From NCBI RefSeq assembly GCF_000402035.1, contig NC_021287.1:682001-746000 (forward strand): DNA of 64,000 nucleotides, given 5' to 3'. Position 1 is the first letter of the stretch. Every line of letters starts with the position of its first letter. Shown here one piece after another: positions 19,719-28,698 of this stretch. The notes beneath the pieces were generated by a model. The model did no database searches and was not told where the DNA came from. It was given only the letters and a program-made list of their open reading frames with translations. The DNA is from Caballeronia insecticola. GTDB lineage: Bacteria; Pseudomonadota; Gammaproteobacteria; Burkholderiales; Burkholderiaceae. Both the position numbers and the translations under genes were made by a program.

Positions 19719-19854
19719 TCGTGCGGAACATCTGAATTCGAGCGCTCGATCGAATCGCCGCGAGCCTTGTGCAATGCGGCTCGCGGTATCATGTCGCCTT
19801 CGATGCGCGGCAGCGTGGACGCAGGGGGCGTCGGCGGGCCGCCGAGAGGATCGC

Positions 19855-20388
19855 ATGAGAAACAGATTCGACGGAAGGGCGCTTCATGCCTTGATCGCGA
19901 CGGCCGCCTGCAGCGTGATGCTGAGCGGCTGCGGCCTGCTCTTCCAGAATCACGAAAAACGCGCGGACGCGGTGCTGCAGCCCGCGCCCGGCAACGCCAC
20001 GCGCGGCACGGTCACGCTCATCGAGCGCGCGGACGGCGTGCAGGTTTCCTACAGCCTCACCGACATGCCGCCGAACAGCGATCACGCGCTGACCGTGCAC
20101 GAGCGCGGCGACTGCATTTCGATCAACGGTCCCGAAGCAAATCCCGTCTTCGCGCTGCCGGCCGAACGCCGTAAGCCGAGCGCGCGGCTGGAGGGCGAAC
20201 TCGGCAATATCCACGCGGACGCCACCGGCTCGGCGACCGGTTTTATGGTCGCGACCGACGTCTCGCTCGACGGCGTGCGCTCGGTCATCTCGCGCGCCAT
20301 GGCGCTGCACCGCGAGGCGCTCGATCCTTACGCGAGCGCGCCGCACAACGTGGGCGCGGCGCTCGCCTGCGGCGTGATCCGCCGCTAG
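19855..20388 (+). CDS. Cu/Zn superoxide dismutase-like lipoprotein, probably degenerate
   Basis: A 177-residue protein with lipobox LSGCG (Cys24 or so) and a SodC-type fold signature: HALTVHERGDC resembles the GLHGFHVHEFGDC box, GELGNIHAD resembles GDLGN(x)TAD, and the end NVGAALACGVI resembles GNAGGRLACGVI. The paired disulfide cysteines remain. However, the first copper His is Thr (LTVHE for FHVHE), the Zn-loop histidines are not recognisable, and the catalytic Arg before ACGVI is Ala. It may be a non-enzymatic SOD-like protein. GAGAGGA lies 4 nt before the ATG. Confidence 0.75.
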   Translation: MRNRFDGRALHALIATAACSVMLSGCGLLFQNHEKRADAVLQPAPGNATRGTVTLIERADGVQVSYSLTDMPPNSDHALTVHERGDCISINGPEANPVFALPAERRKPSARLEGELGNIHADATGSATGFMVATDVSLDGVRSVISRAMALHREALDPYASAPHNVGAALACGVIRR

Positions 20389-20560
20389 ACGCGGGCCACG
20401 TCCGCGCCGGAACGCGGCGTCGCGTCGATCGCGTAAAATACGCGCTTTCGTTTTGATTCGCGCCTGGCCGCGCGGCACGCCATGCCGCCACACGCCATGC
20501 ACCGTTTCCCGCAGGCGGCGGTCGCGAGACTTCAAGCCTTAACCGTTGAGTAGCGCCCCT

Positions 20561-21130
20561 ATGAGCATCAAGTCCGACAAGTGGATTCGCCGCATGGCCG
20601 AAGAGCACAAAATGATCGAGCCGTTCGTGCGCGATCAGGTGCGCGTGGCCGAGGACGGCCGCAAGATCGTGAGCTACGGCACGTCGAGCTACGGCTACGA
20701 CATTCGCGTCGCCGACGAATTCAAGATTTTCACGAATATCAATTCCACCATCGTCGATCCGAAAAATTTCGACGAGAAATCGTTCGTCGATTTCAAGGGC
20801 GATGTCTGCATCATTCCGCCGAATTCGTTCGCGCTCGCCCGCACGGTCGAGTATTTCCGCATTCCGCGCTCGTGCCTGACGGTGTGTCTCGGCAAATCGA
20901 CGTACGCGCGCTGCGGGATTATCGTCAACGTGACGCCGTTCGAGCCGGAATGGGAAGGCTACGTGACGCTCGAATTCTCGAATACGACACCTTTGCCTGC
21001 CAAAATCTACGCGAACGAGGGCGTCGCGCAGGTTCTGTTCTTCGAAAGCGACGAAATCTGCGAGACATCGTACGCGGACCGCGGCGGGAAATATCAAGGG
21101 CAGCACGGCGTGACGCTGCCGAAGACTTGA
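20561..21130 (+). CDS. dcd: dCTP deaminase
   Basis: Dcd turns dCTP into dUTP, the main source of dUMP for thymidylate. The 189-residue length is standard. Visible family motifs are SSYGYDIRV near the N terminus, the active-site segment [18 protein letters not shown] with the catalytic region following ([17 protein letters not shown]), and the C-terminal [14 protein letters not shown] lid. The ATG at 20561 matches the conserved MSIKSDKWI start; a TTG further up is not needed. A TAAAAT hexamer near 20434 could be its -10. Confidence 0.97.
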   Translation: MSIKSDKWIRRMAEEHKMIEPFVRDQVRVAEDGRKIVSYGTSSYGYDIRVADEFKIFTNINSTIVDPKNFDEKSFVDFKGDVCIIPPNSFALARTVEYFRIPRSCLTVCLGKSTYARCGIIVNVTPFEPEWEGYVTLEFSNTTPLPAKIYANEGVAQVLFFESDEICETSYADRGGKYQGQHGVTLPKT

Positions 21131-21247
21131 TGCAGATTAGATAATCGCCGCGCTTAAAAGAAACGCACACGGCAAACGCTTGTCGAAAGACCGCCGGCAT
21201 CGAGTTGAGACTCGGCGCGGCGGTCGTTCCATTTGGAGATTCGCCTC

Positions 21248-23554
21248 ATGAAGTTCCGCTTTCCTGTCGTCATCATCGACGAAGACTTTCGTTCCGAGAA
21301 CATCTCGGGTTCCGGCATTCGCGCGCTCGCCGAGGCGATCGAAAAAGAAGGTGCCGAAGTGCTCGGCCTGACGAGCTACGGCGATCTCGCGGCCTTCGCG
21401 CAGCAGTCGAGCCGCGCGTCGTGCTTCATTCTGTCCATCGACGACGACGAATTGCTGCCGTACGCCGATAACGTCGTCGTGGAAGGCGACACGCCGGAAC
21501 TGGCGTCGGCGATTGTCGCGCTGCGGGCGTTCATCAACGCCGTGCGCCGCCGCAACGCCGACATTCCAATTTTCCTGTACGGCGAAACGCGCACCTCGCG
21601 CCACTTGCCGAACGACATCCTGCGCGAGCTGCACGGCTTCATCCACATGTTCGAGGACACGCCGGAATTCGTCGCGCGCCACGTCATTCGTGAAGCGAAG
21701 GTTTATCTCGATTCGCTCGCGCCGCCGTTCTTCAAGGAACTCGTGCAGTACGCGGAAGAGGGCTCGTATTCGTGGCACTGTCCGGGGCACTCGGGCGGCG
21801 TCGCGTTCCTGAAGAATCCGCTCGGACAGATGTTCCACCAGTTCTTCGGCGAGAACATGTTGCGCGCGGACGTCTGCAACGCTGTCGACGAACTCGGTCA
21901 GCTGCTCGATCACACCGGGCCGGTCGCGGCGTCGGAACGTAACGCGGCGCGCATCTTCAGCGCGGATCATCTCTTTTTCGTGACCAACGGCACGTCGACG
22001 TCGAACAAGATCGTGTGGCATGCAACGGTGGCGCCGGGCGACATCGTGCTCGTGGACCGCAACTGCCACAAGTCGATCCTGCACGCGATCACCATGACCG
22101 GCGCGATTCCCGTGTTCCTCACGCCGACGCGCAATCACTTCGGCATCATCGGGCCGATTCCGCGCGACGAGTTCAAGCCGGAGAACATTCGCAAGAAGAT
22201 CGAGGCGAATCCGTTCGCGCGCGAGGCGCTCGCGAAGAACCCGAAGATCAAGCCGCGTATCCTGACGATCACGCAGAGCACGTATGACGGCGTGATTTAC
22301 AACGTCGAAATGATCAAGGACTTGCTGGGCGACCTGCTCGACACGCTGCATTTCGACGAAGCGTGGCTGCCGCACGCCGAGTTCCATTCGTTCTATCAGG
22401 ACATGCACGCGATCGGCGCAGGCCGTCCGCGCACCGGCGCGCTCGTGTTCGCAACGCACTCCACGCACAAGCTGCTCGCGGGCATCTCGCAGGCGTCGCA
22501 GATTCTCGTGCAGGACAGCGAGAACAGCACGTTCGACCGCCATCGTTTCAACGAGGCGTATCTGATGCACACGTCGACGTCGCCGCAATACGCGATCATC
22601 GCGTCGTGCGACGTGGCCGCGGCGATGATGGAAGCGCCCGGCGGCACCGCGCTCGTCGAGGAGTCGATTGCGGAGGCGCTCGATTTCCGCCGCGCCATGC
22701 GCAAGGTCGACGACGAATACGGCGACGACTGGTTCTTCAAGGTCTGGGGCCCGGAAGCGCTCGCGGAAGAAGGCATCGGCGACCGCGAAGACTGGATGCT
22801 CAAGCCCAACGACCGCTGGCACGGCTTCGGCGCGCTCGCGGACAACTTCAACATGCTCGACCCGATCAAGGCGACGATCATCACGCCGGGGCTCGACGTG
22901 GACGGCGAATTCGGCGAGAGCGGCATTCCGGCCGCGATCGTCACGAAGTATCTGGCGGAGCACGGCATCATCGTGGAGAAGACGGGGCTTTACTCGTTCT
23001 TCATCATGTTCACGATCGGCATCACGAAGGGCCGCTGGAACTCGATGGTCACCGAACTCCAGCAGTTCAAGGACGACTACGACAACAACCTGCCGCTGTG
23101 GCGCGTGCTGCCGGAGTTCGTGGCGCAGCATCCGTCGTACGAGCGCATCGGCTTGCGTGACCTGTGCGAGCAGATTCACAGCGTCTATCGCGCGAACAAC
23201 ATCGCGCGGCTCACGACCGAAATGTATCTGTCGAGCATGGAGCCGGCAATGAAGCCGTCCGAGGCGTTCGCCAAGCTCGCGCACCGCGAGATCGACCGCG
23301 TGCCTATCGACGAACTCGAAGGCCGCGTGACGTCGATCCTCTTGACGCCGTATCCGCCGGGCATTCCGTTGCTGATTCCGGGCGAGCGCTTCAATCGCAC
23401 GATCGTCGATTATCTGCGTTTCGCGCGCGAGTTCAACGAACGCTTCCCGGGCTTCCACACGGATATCCACGGGCTCGTCGGCGAGATGATCAACGGGCGC
23501 ATCGAGTATTTTGTCGATTGCGTGAGGCTCGATGATGCTTCGCTGAACCGCTAA
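21248..23554 (+). CDS. Arginine/lysine/ornithine decarboxylase
   Basis: A PLP-dependent fold-I decarboxylase of 768 residues of the AdiA/CadA/SpeC type, giving agmatine, cadaverine or putrescine and CO2. It has the N-terminal receiver-like wing domain (KFRFPVVIIDEDF...), the PLP core with the Schiff-base Lys408 in ATHSTHKLLAG, the DEAW substrate/PLP segment (HFDEAWLPHAEFH), and the C-terminal domain ending ...YFVDCVRLDD. The substrate cannot be read from these motifs. TGGAG lies upstream of the ATG. It is monocistronic, with dcd 117 nt upstream and a terminator after it. Confidence 0.9.
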   Translation: MKFRFPVVIIDEDFRSENISGSGIRALAEAIEKEGAEVLGLTSYGDLAAFAQQSSRASCFILSIDDDELLPYADNVVVEGDTPELASAIVALRAFINAVRRRNADIPIFLYGETRTSRHLPNDILRELHGFIHMFEDTPEFVARHVIREAKVYLDSLAPPFFKELVQYAEEGSYSWHCPGHSGGVAFLKNPLGQMFHQFFGENMLRADVCNAVDELGQLLDHTGPVAASERNAARIFSADHLFFVTNGTSTSNKIVWHATVAPGDIVLVDRNCHKSILHAITMTGAIPVFLTPTRNHFGIIGPIPRDEFKPENIRKKIEANPFAREALAKNPKIKPRILTITQSTYDGVIYNVEMIKDLLGDLLDTLHFDEAWLPHAEFHSFYQDMHAIGAGRPRTGALVFATHSTHKLLAGISQASQILVQDSENSTFDRHRFNEAYLMHTSTSPQYAIIASCDVAAAMMEAPGGTALVEESIAEALDFRRAMRKVDDEYGDDWFFKVWGPEALAEEGIGDREDWMLKPNDRWHGFGALADNFNMLDPIKATIITPGLDVDGEFGESGIPAAIVTKYLAEHGIIVEKTGLYSFFIMFTIGITKGRWNSMVTELQQFKDDYDNNLPLWRVLPEFVAQHPSYERIGLRDLCEQIHSVYRANNIARLTTEMYLSSMEPAMKPSEAFAKLAHREIDRVPIDELEGRVTSILLTPYPPGIPLLIPGERFNRTIVDYLRFAREFNERFPGFHTDIHGLVGEMINGRIEYFVDCVRLDDASLNR

Positions 23555-23558
23555 AAGA

Positions 23559-23582
23559 AAAACGGTCCGCAAGGGCCGTTTT
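23559..23582 (+). terminator. Terminator after the decarboxylase gene
   Basis: AAAACGG-TCC pairs with GGG-CCGTTTT around a short GCAA loop immediately after the stop codon. The symmetrical A/T flanks mean it can also work for the leftward gst unit. Confidence 0.7.
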
Positions 23583-23627
23583 CACATCCGGAAGCCGGAG
23601 ATCGCTCAGATACCGTTCAGGTACCGC

Positions 23628-24233
23628 TCAGATCAGCCCTTCCGCCTTCATCGCTGCCTGCACGCCGGCGCGCGCGCCCACGCGAGCCTGATAGTCGACG
23701 AGCGCGCGCCATTTGCCGAGGTCGAGGTCGATGTGCTTCGCCCAGCCGAGCACCGTGAAGAGGTACGCGTCACCGATGCTGAATTCGTCGCCGAGCAGGT
23801 ATTGTTTGTCGTCGAGATGCTGCGCCGTGTAGGTGAGGCGGCGTTCGAGATTGGCCATTGCGGCTGCTTTCCAGTCGCTGCTCGCGGCCGGATTGAAGAA
23901 CGGCGAAAAATTCTTGTGCAGTTCCGTGCCGATGAACGTGAGCCAGCCTTGCAGGCGATAGCGCGCCATGGCGTCGGCGAGCGGCGCGAGATGCTTCGCC
24001 GGAACCTGATCGGCGATGTATTGCATGATCGCCGGGCCTTCGGTCAGCAGCTCGCCGTTGTCGAGCTGGAGCGCGGGCACATAACCCTTGGCGTTGATCT
24101 TGGTGAAGTCCGCACCGCTGGCGGTGAGTTTGGTCTTGAGGTCGACAGCTTCGATTTCGTACGGCAGCCCGGATTCTTCGAGTGCGATGTGAGACGCGAG
24201 CGAGCAGGCACCAGCTTTGTAAAACAGTTTCAA
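23628..24233 (-). CDS. gstA: Glutathione S-transferase (beta-class, GstA-like)
   Basis: A 201-residue bacterial GST. The thioredoxin-fold N domain starts MKLFYKAGACSLASHIAL, with Cys10 typical of beta-class enzymes that form a mixed disulfide with glutathione. The glutathione-contacting turn YVPALQLDNGE and the TEGPAI segment are present, followed by the all-helical C domain with the conserved SIGDAYLF motif. It is the gene downstream of the bestrophin-like gene on the same strand (122 nt gap), though probably separately expressed. Confidence 0.92.
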   Translation of the reverse strand: MKLFYKAGACSLASHIALEESGLPYEIEAVDLKTKLTASGADFTKINAKGYVPALQLDNGELLTEGPAIMQYIADQVPAKHLAPLADAMARYRLQGWLTFIGTELHKNFSPFFNPAASSDWKAAAMANLERRLTYTAQHLDDKQYLLGDEFSIGDAYLFTVLGWAKHIDLDLGKWRALVDYQARVGARAGVQAAMKAEGLI

Positions 24234-24355
24234 AACGTTTCCTCCAGATTGAGTGCGTACGATTATGAACGATGTACCCGGCGCTCAACATGTTCTGGCA
24301 TGAAACGATCTGTGTCTTTATTTGAAAGAACGGGAGGGTCGGTGGTTGGCCGATC

Positions 24356-25285
24356 TCAGTCGAGAATGAAGTCGCGCGGCGGCGCGAACGGTTTGGGCGC
24401 GCGCGCGAAATCGGGATCGGCGGCCATATCGTGCAGGGCGAGTTCGATCGTCTCGCACATCGCGTTCAACGCGAGATCGTTTTCTTCGAGGCCGAACGGG
24501 TCTTCGATCTGCGCGGCGATCGCCTCCAGCGCCATGAACGCATACGCAACCAGCAGCGCGAAGAGCGGCGTAAGCACGCCCGCGCCGTCCACGAGCCCGA
24601 ACGGCAGCAGGGCGCAGAAGAGATAGATCGTGCGGTGGATCATCACGGAGTACGAAAACGGCAGCGGCGTGGTGGCGATACGCTCGCATCCGCCGATCAC
24701 ATCGGACAGCGCATTGAGGTTGTGCTCGATCGCGAGCACCGCATAGCCGTCGATGACGCCTTCGCGCCGGCGTTCGGCCACCCATTCGCCGAGCCACAGC
24801 AGGATCAGCGCGGGCCGGAACTGCGCGGCCGCGACGCGGGCGTGCAACTCGGGCGGCAGCCGGCTGGACAGATCGGCGAGCGCATCGGTGCAGCGCAGTT
24901 GATGACGCAGCGCGTGCGCCAGTGCGCCGAGCGCGGCGAGAAAGCGCCGCGTCTGTTCCGGATCGCGCGGTTCGGGTAACGAGAGCGCCTGCCGTGCGAG
25001 CGAGCGCGCGGTGATGACGAGTGTGCCCCAGAGCTTGCGGCCTTCCCACCAGCGTTCGTAGCTCGCGCTGTTGCGAAAGCCGAGAAACACCGCGAGCGCG
25101 ATGCCGACGAGCGCGAACGGCGGCGTGCCGAGCCCGATCGGATACGTGCGCATGTGGTCGTGCATGAAGATCGCCGTCACCGACAGCGCGAAGATCAGCC
25201 CGAGGCGCGGTAGCAGTTGCGGCAGCACGGAGCCTCGCCACACGAACAGCAGCCGGAACCAGTGGACCTTGGGGCGGATGATCAT
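24356..25285 (-). CDS. Bestrophin-like (UPF0187) channel protein
   Basis: A 309-residue membrane protein of the bacterial bestrophin family, which form pentameric ion channels. It starts MIIRPKVHWFRLLFVWRGS, and carries the family features LGLIFALSVTAIF (helix 1), PFALVGIALAVFLGFRNSASYERWWEGRKLWG (the conserved R-W-W-E-R/G segment) and the C-terminal region IEDPFGLEENDLAL, which matches the acidic EDPFG-x-(D/E)-x-NDL Ca/ion-binding loop of the family. Ion preference is unknown. Confidence 0.88.
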   Translation of the reverse strand: MIIRPKVHWFRLLFVWRGSVLPQLLPRLGLIFALSVTAIFMHDHMRTYPIGLGTPPFALVGIALAVFLGFRNSASYERWWEGRKLWGTLVITARSLARQALSLPEPRDPEQTRRFLAALGALAHALRHQLRCTDALADLSSRLPPELHARVAAAQFRPALILLWLGEWVAERRREGVIDGYAVLAIEHNLNALSDVIGGCERIATTPLPFSYSVMIHRTIYLFCALLPFGLVDGAGVLTPLFALLVAYAFMALEAIAAQIEDPFGLEENDLALNAMCETIELALHDMAADPDFARAPKPFAPPRDFILD

Positions 25286-25390
25286 GACGCGCTTTTTTTA
25301 ACGGATGCGGGGACGATCATCCGATTATCTCGAAAATGACGCATGAATATCGCATCTCGCGCAGGGACATGTCGCCGCGTGCGGAAACAA

Positions 25391-25416
25391 AAAAGGCCGT
25401 CCTTGCGAACGGCCTT
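25391..25416 (-). terminator. Terminator after argH
   Basis: On the minus strand AAGGCCGT pairs with ACGGCCTT around an 8-nt loop and is followed by a T-rich run (TTTTTTG). It lies 26 nt after the argH stop. Confidence 0.8.
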
Positions 25417-25441
25417 CGGTGCTATCGATTAAGCTGGGCGC

Positions 25442-26845
25442 TCAAAGCGCCGCGCGTGCCGCCTGCGCCGCCGCGCGCACCTGATCCGGCGCGGTGCCGC
25501 CCGCGTGATTACGGCTCGCGACCGAGCCTTCCAGCGTCAGGTATTCGAACACGTCCTCGCCGATCAGATGCGCGACGTTCGGCAATTCCATTTTCATCTC
25601 GTCGAGCGACAAGTCGGCGATATCGCACTCGCGATCCACGCAGATGCGTACCGCGTGCGCGACCGCTTCGTGCGCATCGCGGAAGGGAAGGCCGCGCTTC
25701 ACGAGGTAATCGGCGAGATCGGTCGCGGTGGAGAAGCCTTGCAGCGCCGCCGCGCGCATGGCCTGCGGCTTGACGGTGATGCCCGCCGCCATTTCCGCGA
25801 AGATGCGCAGCGTGTCGGCGACCGTATCGACGGTATCGAACAGCGGCTCCTTGTCTTCCTGATTGTCCTTGTTATAGGCGAGCGGCTGGCCTTTCATCAG
25901 CGTGAGCAGCGCCATCAGATGACCGTTCACGCGGCCCGTCTTGCCGCGCGCGAGTTCGGGCACGTCGGGGTTTTTCTTCTGCGGCATGATCGACGACCCC
26001 GTGCAGAAGCGGTCCGCCAGATCGATGAAGCCGACGCGCGGACTCATCCACAGCACGAGTTCCTCGGAGAAGCGCGATACGTGCGTCATGACGAGCGCGG
26101 CCGCCGCCGTGAATTCGATCGCGAAGTCGCGGTCGGAGACGGCGTCGAGCGAATTGGCGCAGATGCCGTCGAAGCCGAGCGTCTTCGCCACGGCGTGACG
26201 GTCGATCGGATAGCTCGTGCCGGCGAGCGCCGCGGCGCCGAGCGGCAGGCGGTTCACGCGCTTGCGGGCGTCGCGCATGCGTTCGGCATCGCGCGAGAAC
26301 ATTTCGACGTAGGCGAGCAGGTGATGCCCGAAGGTCACCGGTTGCGCGACCTGCAAGTGCGTGAAGCCGGGCATGATGGTGTCGGCGTGTTTCTCGGCCA
26401 TGTCGATGAGCGCGAGACGCAAGTCCTTCAGCAATTCGCCGATACGGTCGATCTCGCCGCGCAGCCACAGGCGGATGTCGGTCGCGACCTGGTCGTTGCG
26501 CGAGCGGCCGGTGTGCAGGCGCTTGCCCGCATCGCCGATCAGCGCCGTCAGCCGCGCCTCGATGTTCAGATGCACGTCTTCCAGATCCAGCTTCCACTCG
26601 AACTCGCCGCGCTCGATTTCGCCCTTGATCTGCGCCATGCCGCGCTCGATGGCCGCGAGGTCGTCGGCGCCGATGATCTTCTGCGCCGCCAGCATCGACG
26701 CGTGCGCGAGCGAACCCTGAATGTCGACGAGGGCGAGCCGCTTGTCGAAGAACACCGACGACGTATAGCGTTTGACGAGCTCCGACATCGGCTCGGAGAA
26801 GCGAGCCGACCAGGCTTCGCCTTTTTTGTGGAGTTGGGACGTCAT
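25442..26845 (-). CDS. argH: Argininosuccinate lyase
   Basis: ArgH splits argininosuccinate into arginine and fumarate, the last step of arginine synthesis. The 467-residue protein has the superfamily signature [12 protein letters not shown] with the mobile active-site loop serine, the [14 protein letters not shown] segment with the catalytic histidine, and [11 protein letters not shown] near residue 115. It stands alone between a bestrophin gene and an XRE regulator, with a good terminator. Confidence 0.97.
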   Translation of the reverse strand: MTSQLHKKGEAWSARFSEPMSELVKRYTSSVFFDKRLALVDIQGSLAHASMLAAQKIIGADDLAAIERGMAQIKGEIERGEFEWKLDLEDVHLNIEARLTALIGDAGKRLHTGRSRNDQVATDIRLWLRGEIDRIGELLKDLRLALIDMAEKHADTIMPGFTHLQVAQPVTFGHHLLAYVEMFSRDAERMRDARKRVNRLPLGAAALAGTSYPIDRHAVAKTLGFDGICANSLDAVSDRDFAIEFTAAAALVMTHVSRFSEELVLWMSPRVGFIDLADRFCTGSSIMPQKKNPDVPELARGKTGRVNGHLMALLTLMKGQPLAYNKDNQEDKEPLFDTVDTVADTLRIFAEMAAGITVKPQAMRAAALQGFSTATDLADYLVKRGLPFRDAHEAVAHAVRICVDRECDIADLSLDEMKMELPNVAHLIGEDVFEYLTLEGSVASRNHAGGTAPDQVRAAAQAARAAL

Positions 26846-26924
26846 GGTGATGTGATGTGCGGTAGAGGCGGCTCGTTCTGCAAGCCGGAAGTCGAGAATT
26901 TTAACATTCGGGGGAAAGCCGCTT

Positions 26925-27740
26925 TCACGACTCGCCGACGAGGATAACCAGCTTCAGATCTTCGCGATGCGCCGGCTTGAACGTGATCTGATTGAACACG
27001 ATACGCCCGCGCACCGGATGATCGAACGCGCGCTCGCCGCCTTCGCGCTCGAACACGTCCTGCGACGCCCAGAAACGCGCGAAGGCGTCGCTCGCGGCGC
27101 TTAAGCTGTCGATCAGCGCGCGCGTGGGCGCGTCGTTCAGATGACGGATGGAATCGGCGCGAAACTCGGCCGCGAGCCGCCGCGCGCGCGTCTCCCAGTC
27201 GACGATCAACGCCCGCGCCACCGGCGACGTGAACGTGTAGTTCAGGAGATTGCGGTCGTGCGCGCCGTCCAGCCAGCCGACGAAAAGCTCGGCCGCGGGC
27301 GCGTTCCAGCGCAGCGCGTTCCATTGACGATCGAGCACATAGGCGGGCGCGCCGATCAAACCGACGGTCTGCAGCAGCGCCGCGGGCGCGTCCTGGCTCG
27401 CGGGGTCGGGCTCGGCGGGATCGCGCTGGGCGGCGAGTTCGAACAGATACGCACGCTCGGCGCGCGATAGCTGCAACGCCACGGCGATGCGGGCCAAGGC
27501 ATCTGCGGAAGCGGACACGGGGCGCCCTTGCTCGATCCACGTGTACCAGGTCGGACTCACGCCGCACAACTGCGCCACTTCCTCGCGGCGCAAGCCGGGT
27601 GTGCGGCGGCGCGGCCCAGGCGCAAGACCCACGGCCTGCGGCGTGAGCCGTTCGCGATGCGCGCGGATGAACTCGCCGAGCGCGCGCGCGGGCGTTTCGG
27701 CAAGTGTTTCGTTCGGTTCGTGCTGTTGGATCTGGCTCAT
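26925..27740 (-). CDS. XRE-family regulator with MmyB-like ligand domain
   Basis: A 271-residue regulator. The helix-turn-helix at about residues 22-80 ([12 protein letters not shown]...[25 protein letters not shown]) is of the XRE type found in actinobacterial and proteobacterial MmyB-like proteins; the C-terminal domain ([23 protein letters not shown]) matches the MmyB PAS-like ligand-binding fold, which in some members binds fatty acids. It is divergent from a methyltransferase gene with a shared 153-bp promoter region, so it likely controls that gene and itself. Confidence 0.87.
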   Translation of the reverse strand: MSQIQQHEPNETLAETPARALGEFIRAHRERLTPQAVGLAPGPRRRTPGLRREEVAQLCGVSPTWYTWIEQGRPVSASADALARIAVALQLSRAERAYLFELAAQRDPAEPDPASQDAPAALLQTVGLIGAPAYVLDRQWNALRWNAPAAELFVGWLDGAHDRNLLNYTFTSPVARALIVDWETRARRLAAEFRADSIRHLNDAPTRALIDSLSAASDAFARFWASQDVFEREGGERAFDHPVRGRIVFNQITFKPAHREDLKLVILVGES

Positions 27741-27805
27741 GCAGGCTGGAAATACGGACAGCGGAATGCGGTGTCGACGGCTCGAATGCCGACGGGTAAT
27801 TTATA

Positions 27806-27854
27806 TACCAGAATATTCGCTCAACTTGTACTGGTACAGCGCGGGTTCTATTGT
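27806..27854 (+). promoter_or_regulatory. Promoter of the methyltransferase gene with overlapping inverted repeat
   Basis: TTGTAC (27826-27831), a 17-nt spacer and TATTGT (27849-27854) make a sigma70-type promoter facing the methyltransferase. TACCAG at 27806 and CTGGTA at 27831 are inverted half-sites 19 nt apart, the right one overlapping the -35, a plausible operator for the divergent XRE regulator. Confidence 0.5.
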
Positions 27855-27893
27855 AGCGGCAGACCTTCCCCACAACGAACCCGGAAAACCGCG

Positions 27894-28658
27894 ATGAAAC
27901 ACCACGACCAGGTCGCAGACGCATTCGGCAGCACGGCCGCCGCCTATCTCACGAGCGCCGTCCACGCGAGCGGCGCGGACCTGCAAACGCTCGCCGCGAC
28001 GTTCGCCGCCACGTGCGGCAACGCGACGGTGCTGGACATGGGCTGCGGCGCCGGCCACGCGAGCTTCGCGATCGCGCCGCATGTGCGCGAAGTCGTCGCC
28101 TACGACATCGCGCAGCCGATGCTCGCGACGGTGCAGGCCGCCGCGAAGGAGCGCGGCTTGACGACGATCCGCACGCAGCAGGGCGCGGCCGAGACGCTGC
28201 CGTTCGCCGATGCGAGCTTCGACTGGGCCGTGAGCCGCATGAGCGCGCATCACTGGCGCGACGTGCCGGCGGCGCTCACGGAAGTGCATCGGGTGCTCAG
28301 GCCGGGCGGGCGGCTCAGATTCATCGATATCGCGGGCATCGACGATCCGCTGTTCGACACGCACATTCAGGCGATCGAATTGCTGCGCGACGCTTCGCAT
28401 ATTCGCGACTATCGCGCCTGCGAATGGATCGCGATGCTCGACGCCGCCGGTTTCGACGCGCAAGTCAGCGAGCGCTGGCGCATTCCGCTGGAGTTCGACG
28501 CGTGGGTGACGCGCATGCGCACGCCGCCGGAACGCGTGACGGCGATCCGCTCGATGTGGCAAAGCGCGCCGGATGAAGTGCGCCAGTATTTCGGCGTGAA
28601 GGAGGACTACTCGTTCGAACTCGACGCGATGATGATCGAGGCGAAGCGAAGGGACTAG
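27894..28658 (+). CDS. Class I SAM-dependent methyltransferase
   Basis: A 254-residue methyltransferase of the UbiE/Methyltransf_11 type. Motif I VLDMGCGAGHASF, the acidic post-I strand residue in VVAYDIAQPML, motif AETLPFADASFDWAV and motif VLRPGGRLRF are all present. The substrate is not recognisable; in this family it can be a quinone, a small molecule or a natural product. It is divergent from an XRE regulator and followed by a terminator. The ATG at 27894 opens the conserved MKHHDQVADAFGSTAAAYL sequence; the longer frame crosses the promoter. Confidence 0.88.
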   Translation: MKHHDQVADAFGSTAAAYLTSAVHASGADLQTLAATFAATCGNATVLDMGCGAGHASFAIAPHVREVVAYDIAQPMLATVQAAAKERGLTTIRTQQGAAETLPFADASFDWAVSRMSAHHWRDVPAALTEVHRVLRPGGRLRFIDIAGIDDPLFDTHIQAIELLRDASHIRDYRACEWIAMLDAAGFDAQVSERWRIPLEFDAWVTRMRTPPERVTAIRSMWQSAPDEVRQYFGVKEDYSFELDAMMIEAKRRD

Positions 28659-28662
28659 AAAA

Positions 28663-28694
28663 AACGGCGTCGTGCCTGAAAGCGCGACGCCGTT
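28663..28694. terminator. Bidirectional terminator between methyltransferase and ppc
   Basis: AACGGCGTCG pairs perfectly with CGACGCCGTT (10 bp, 12-nt loop), with A-rich left and T-flanked ends. It sits between two convergent stop codons. Confidence 0.75.
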
Positions 28695-28698
28695 CGAA

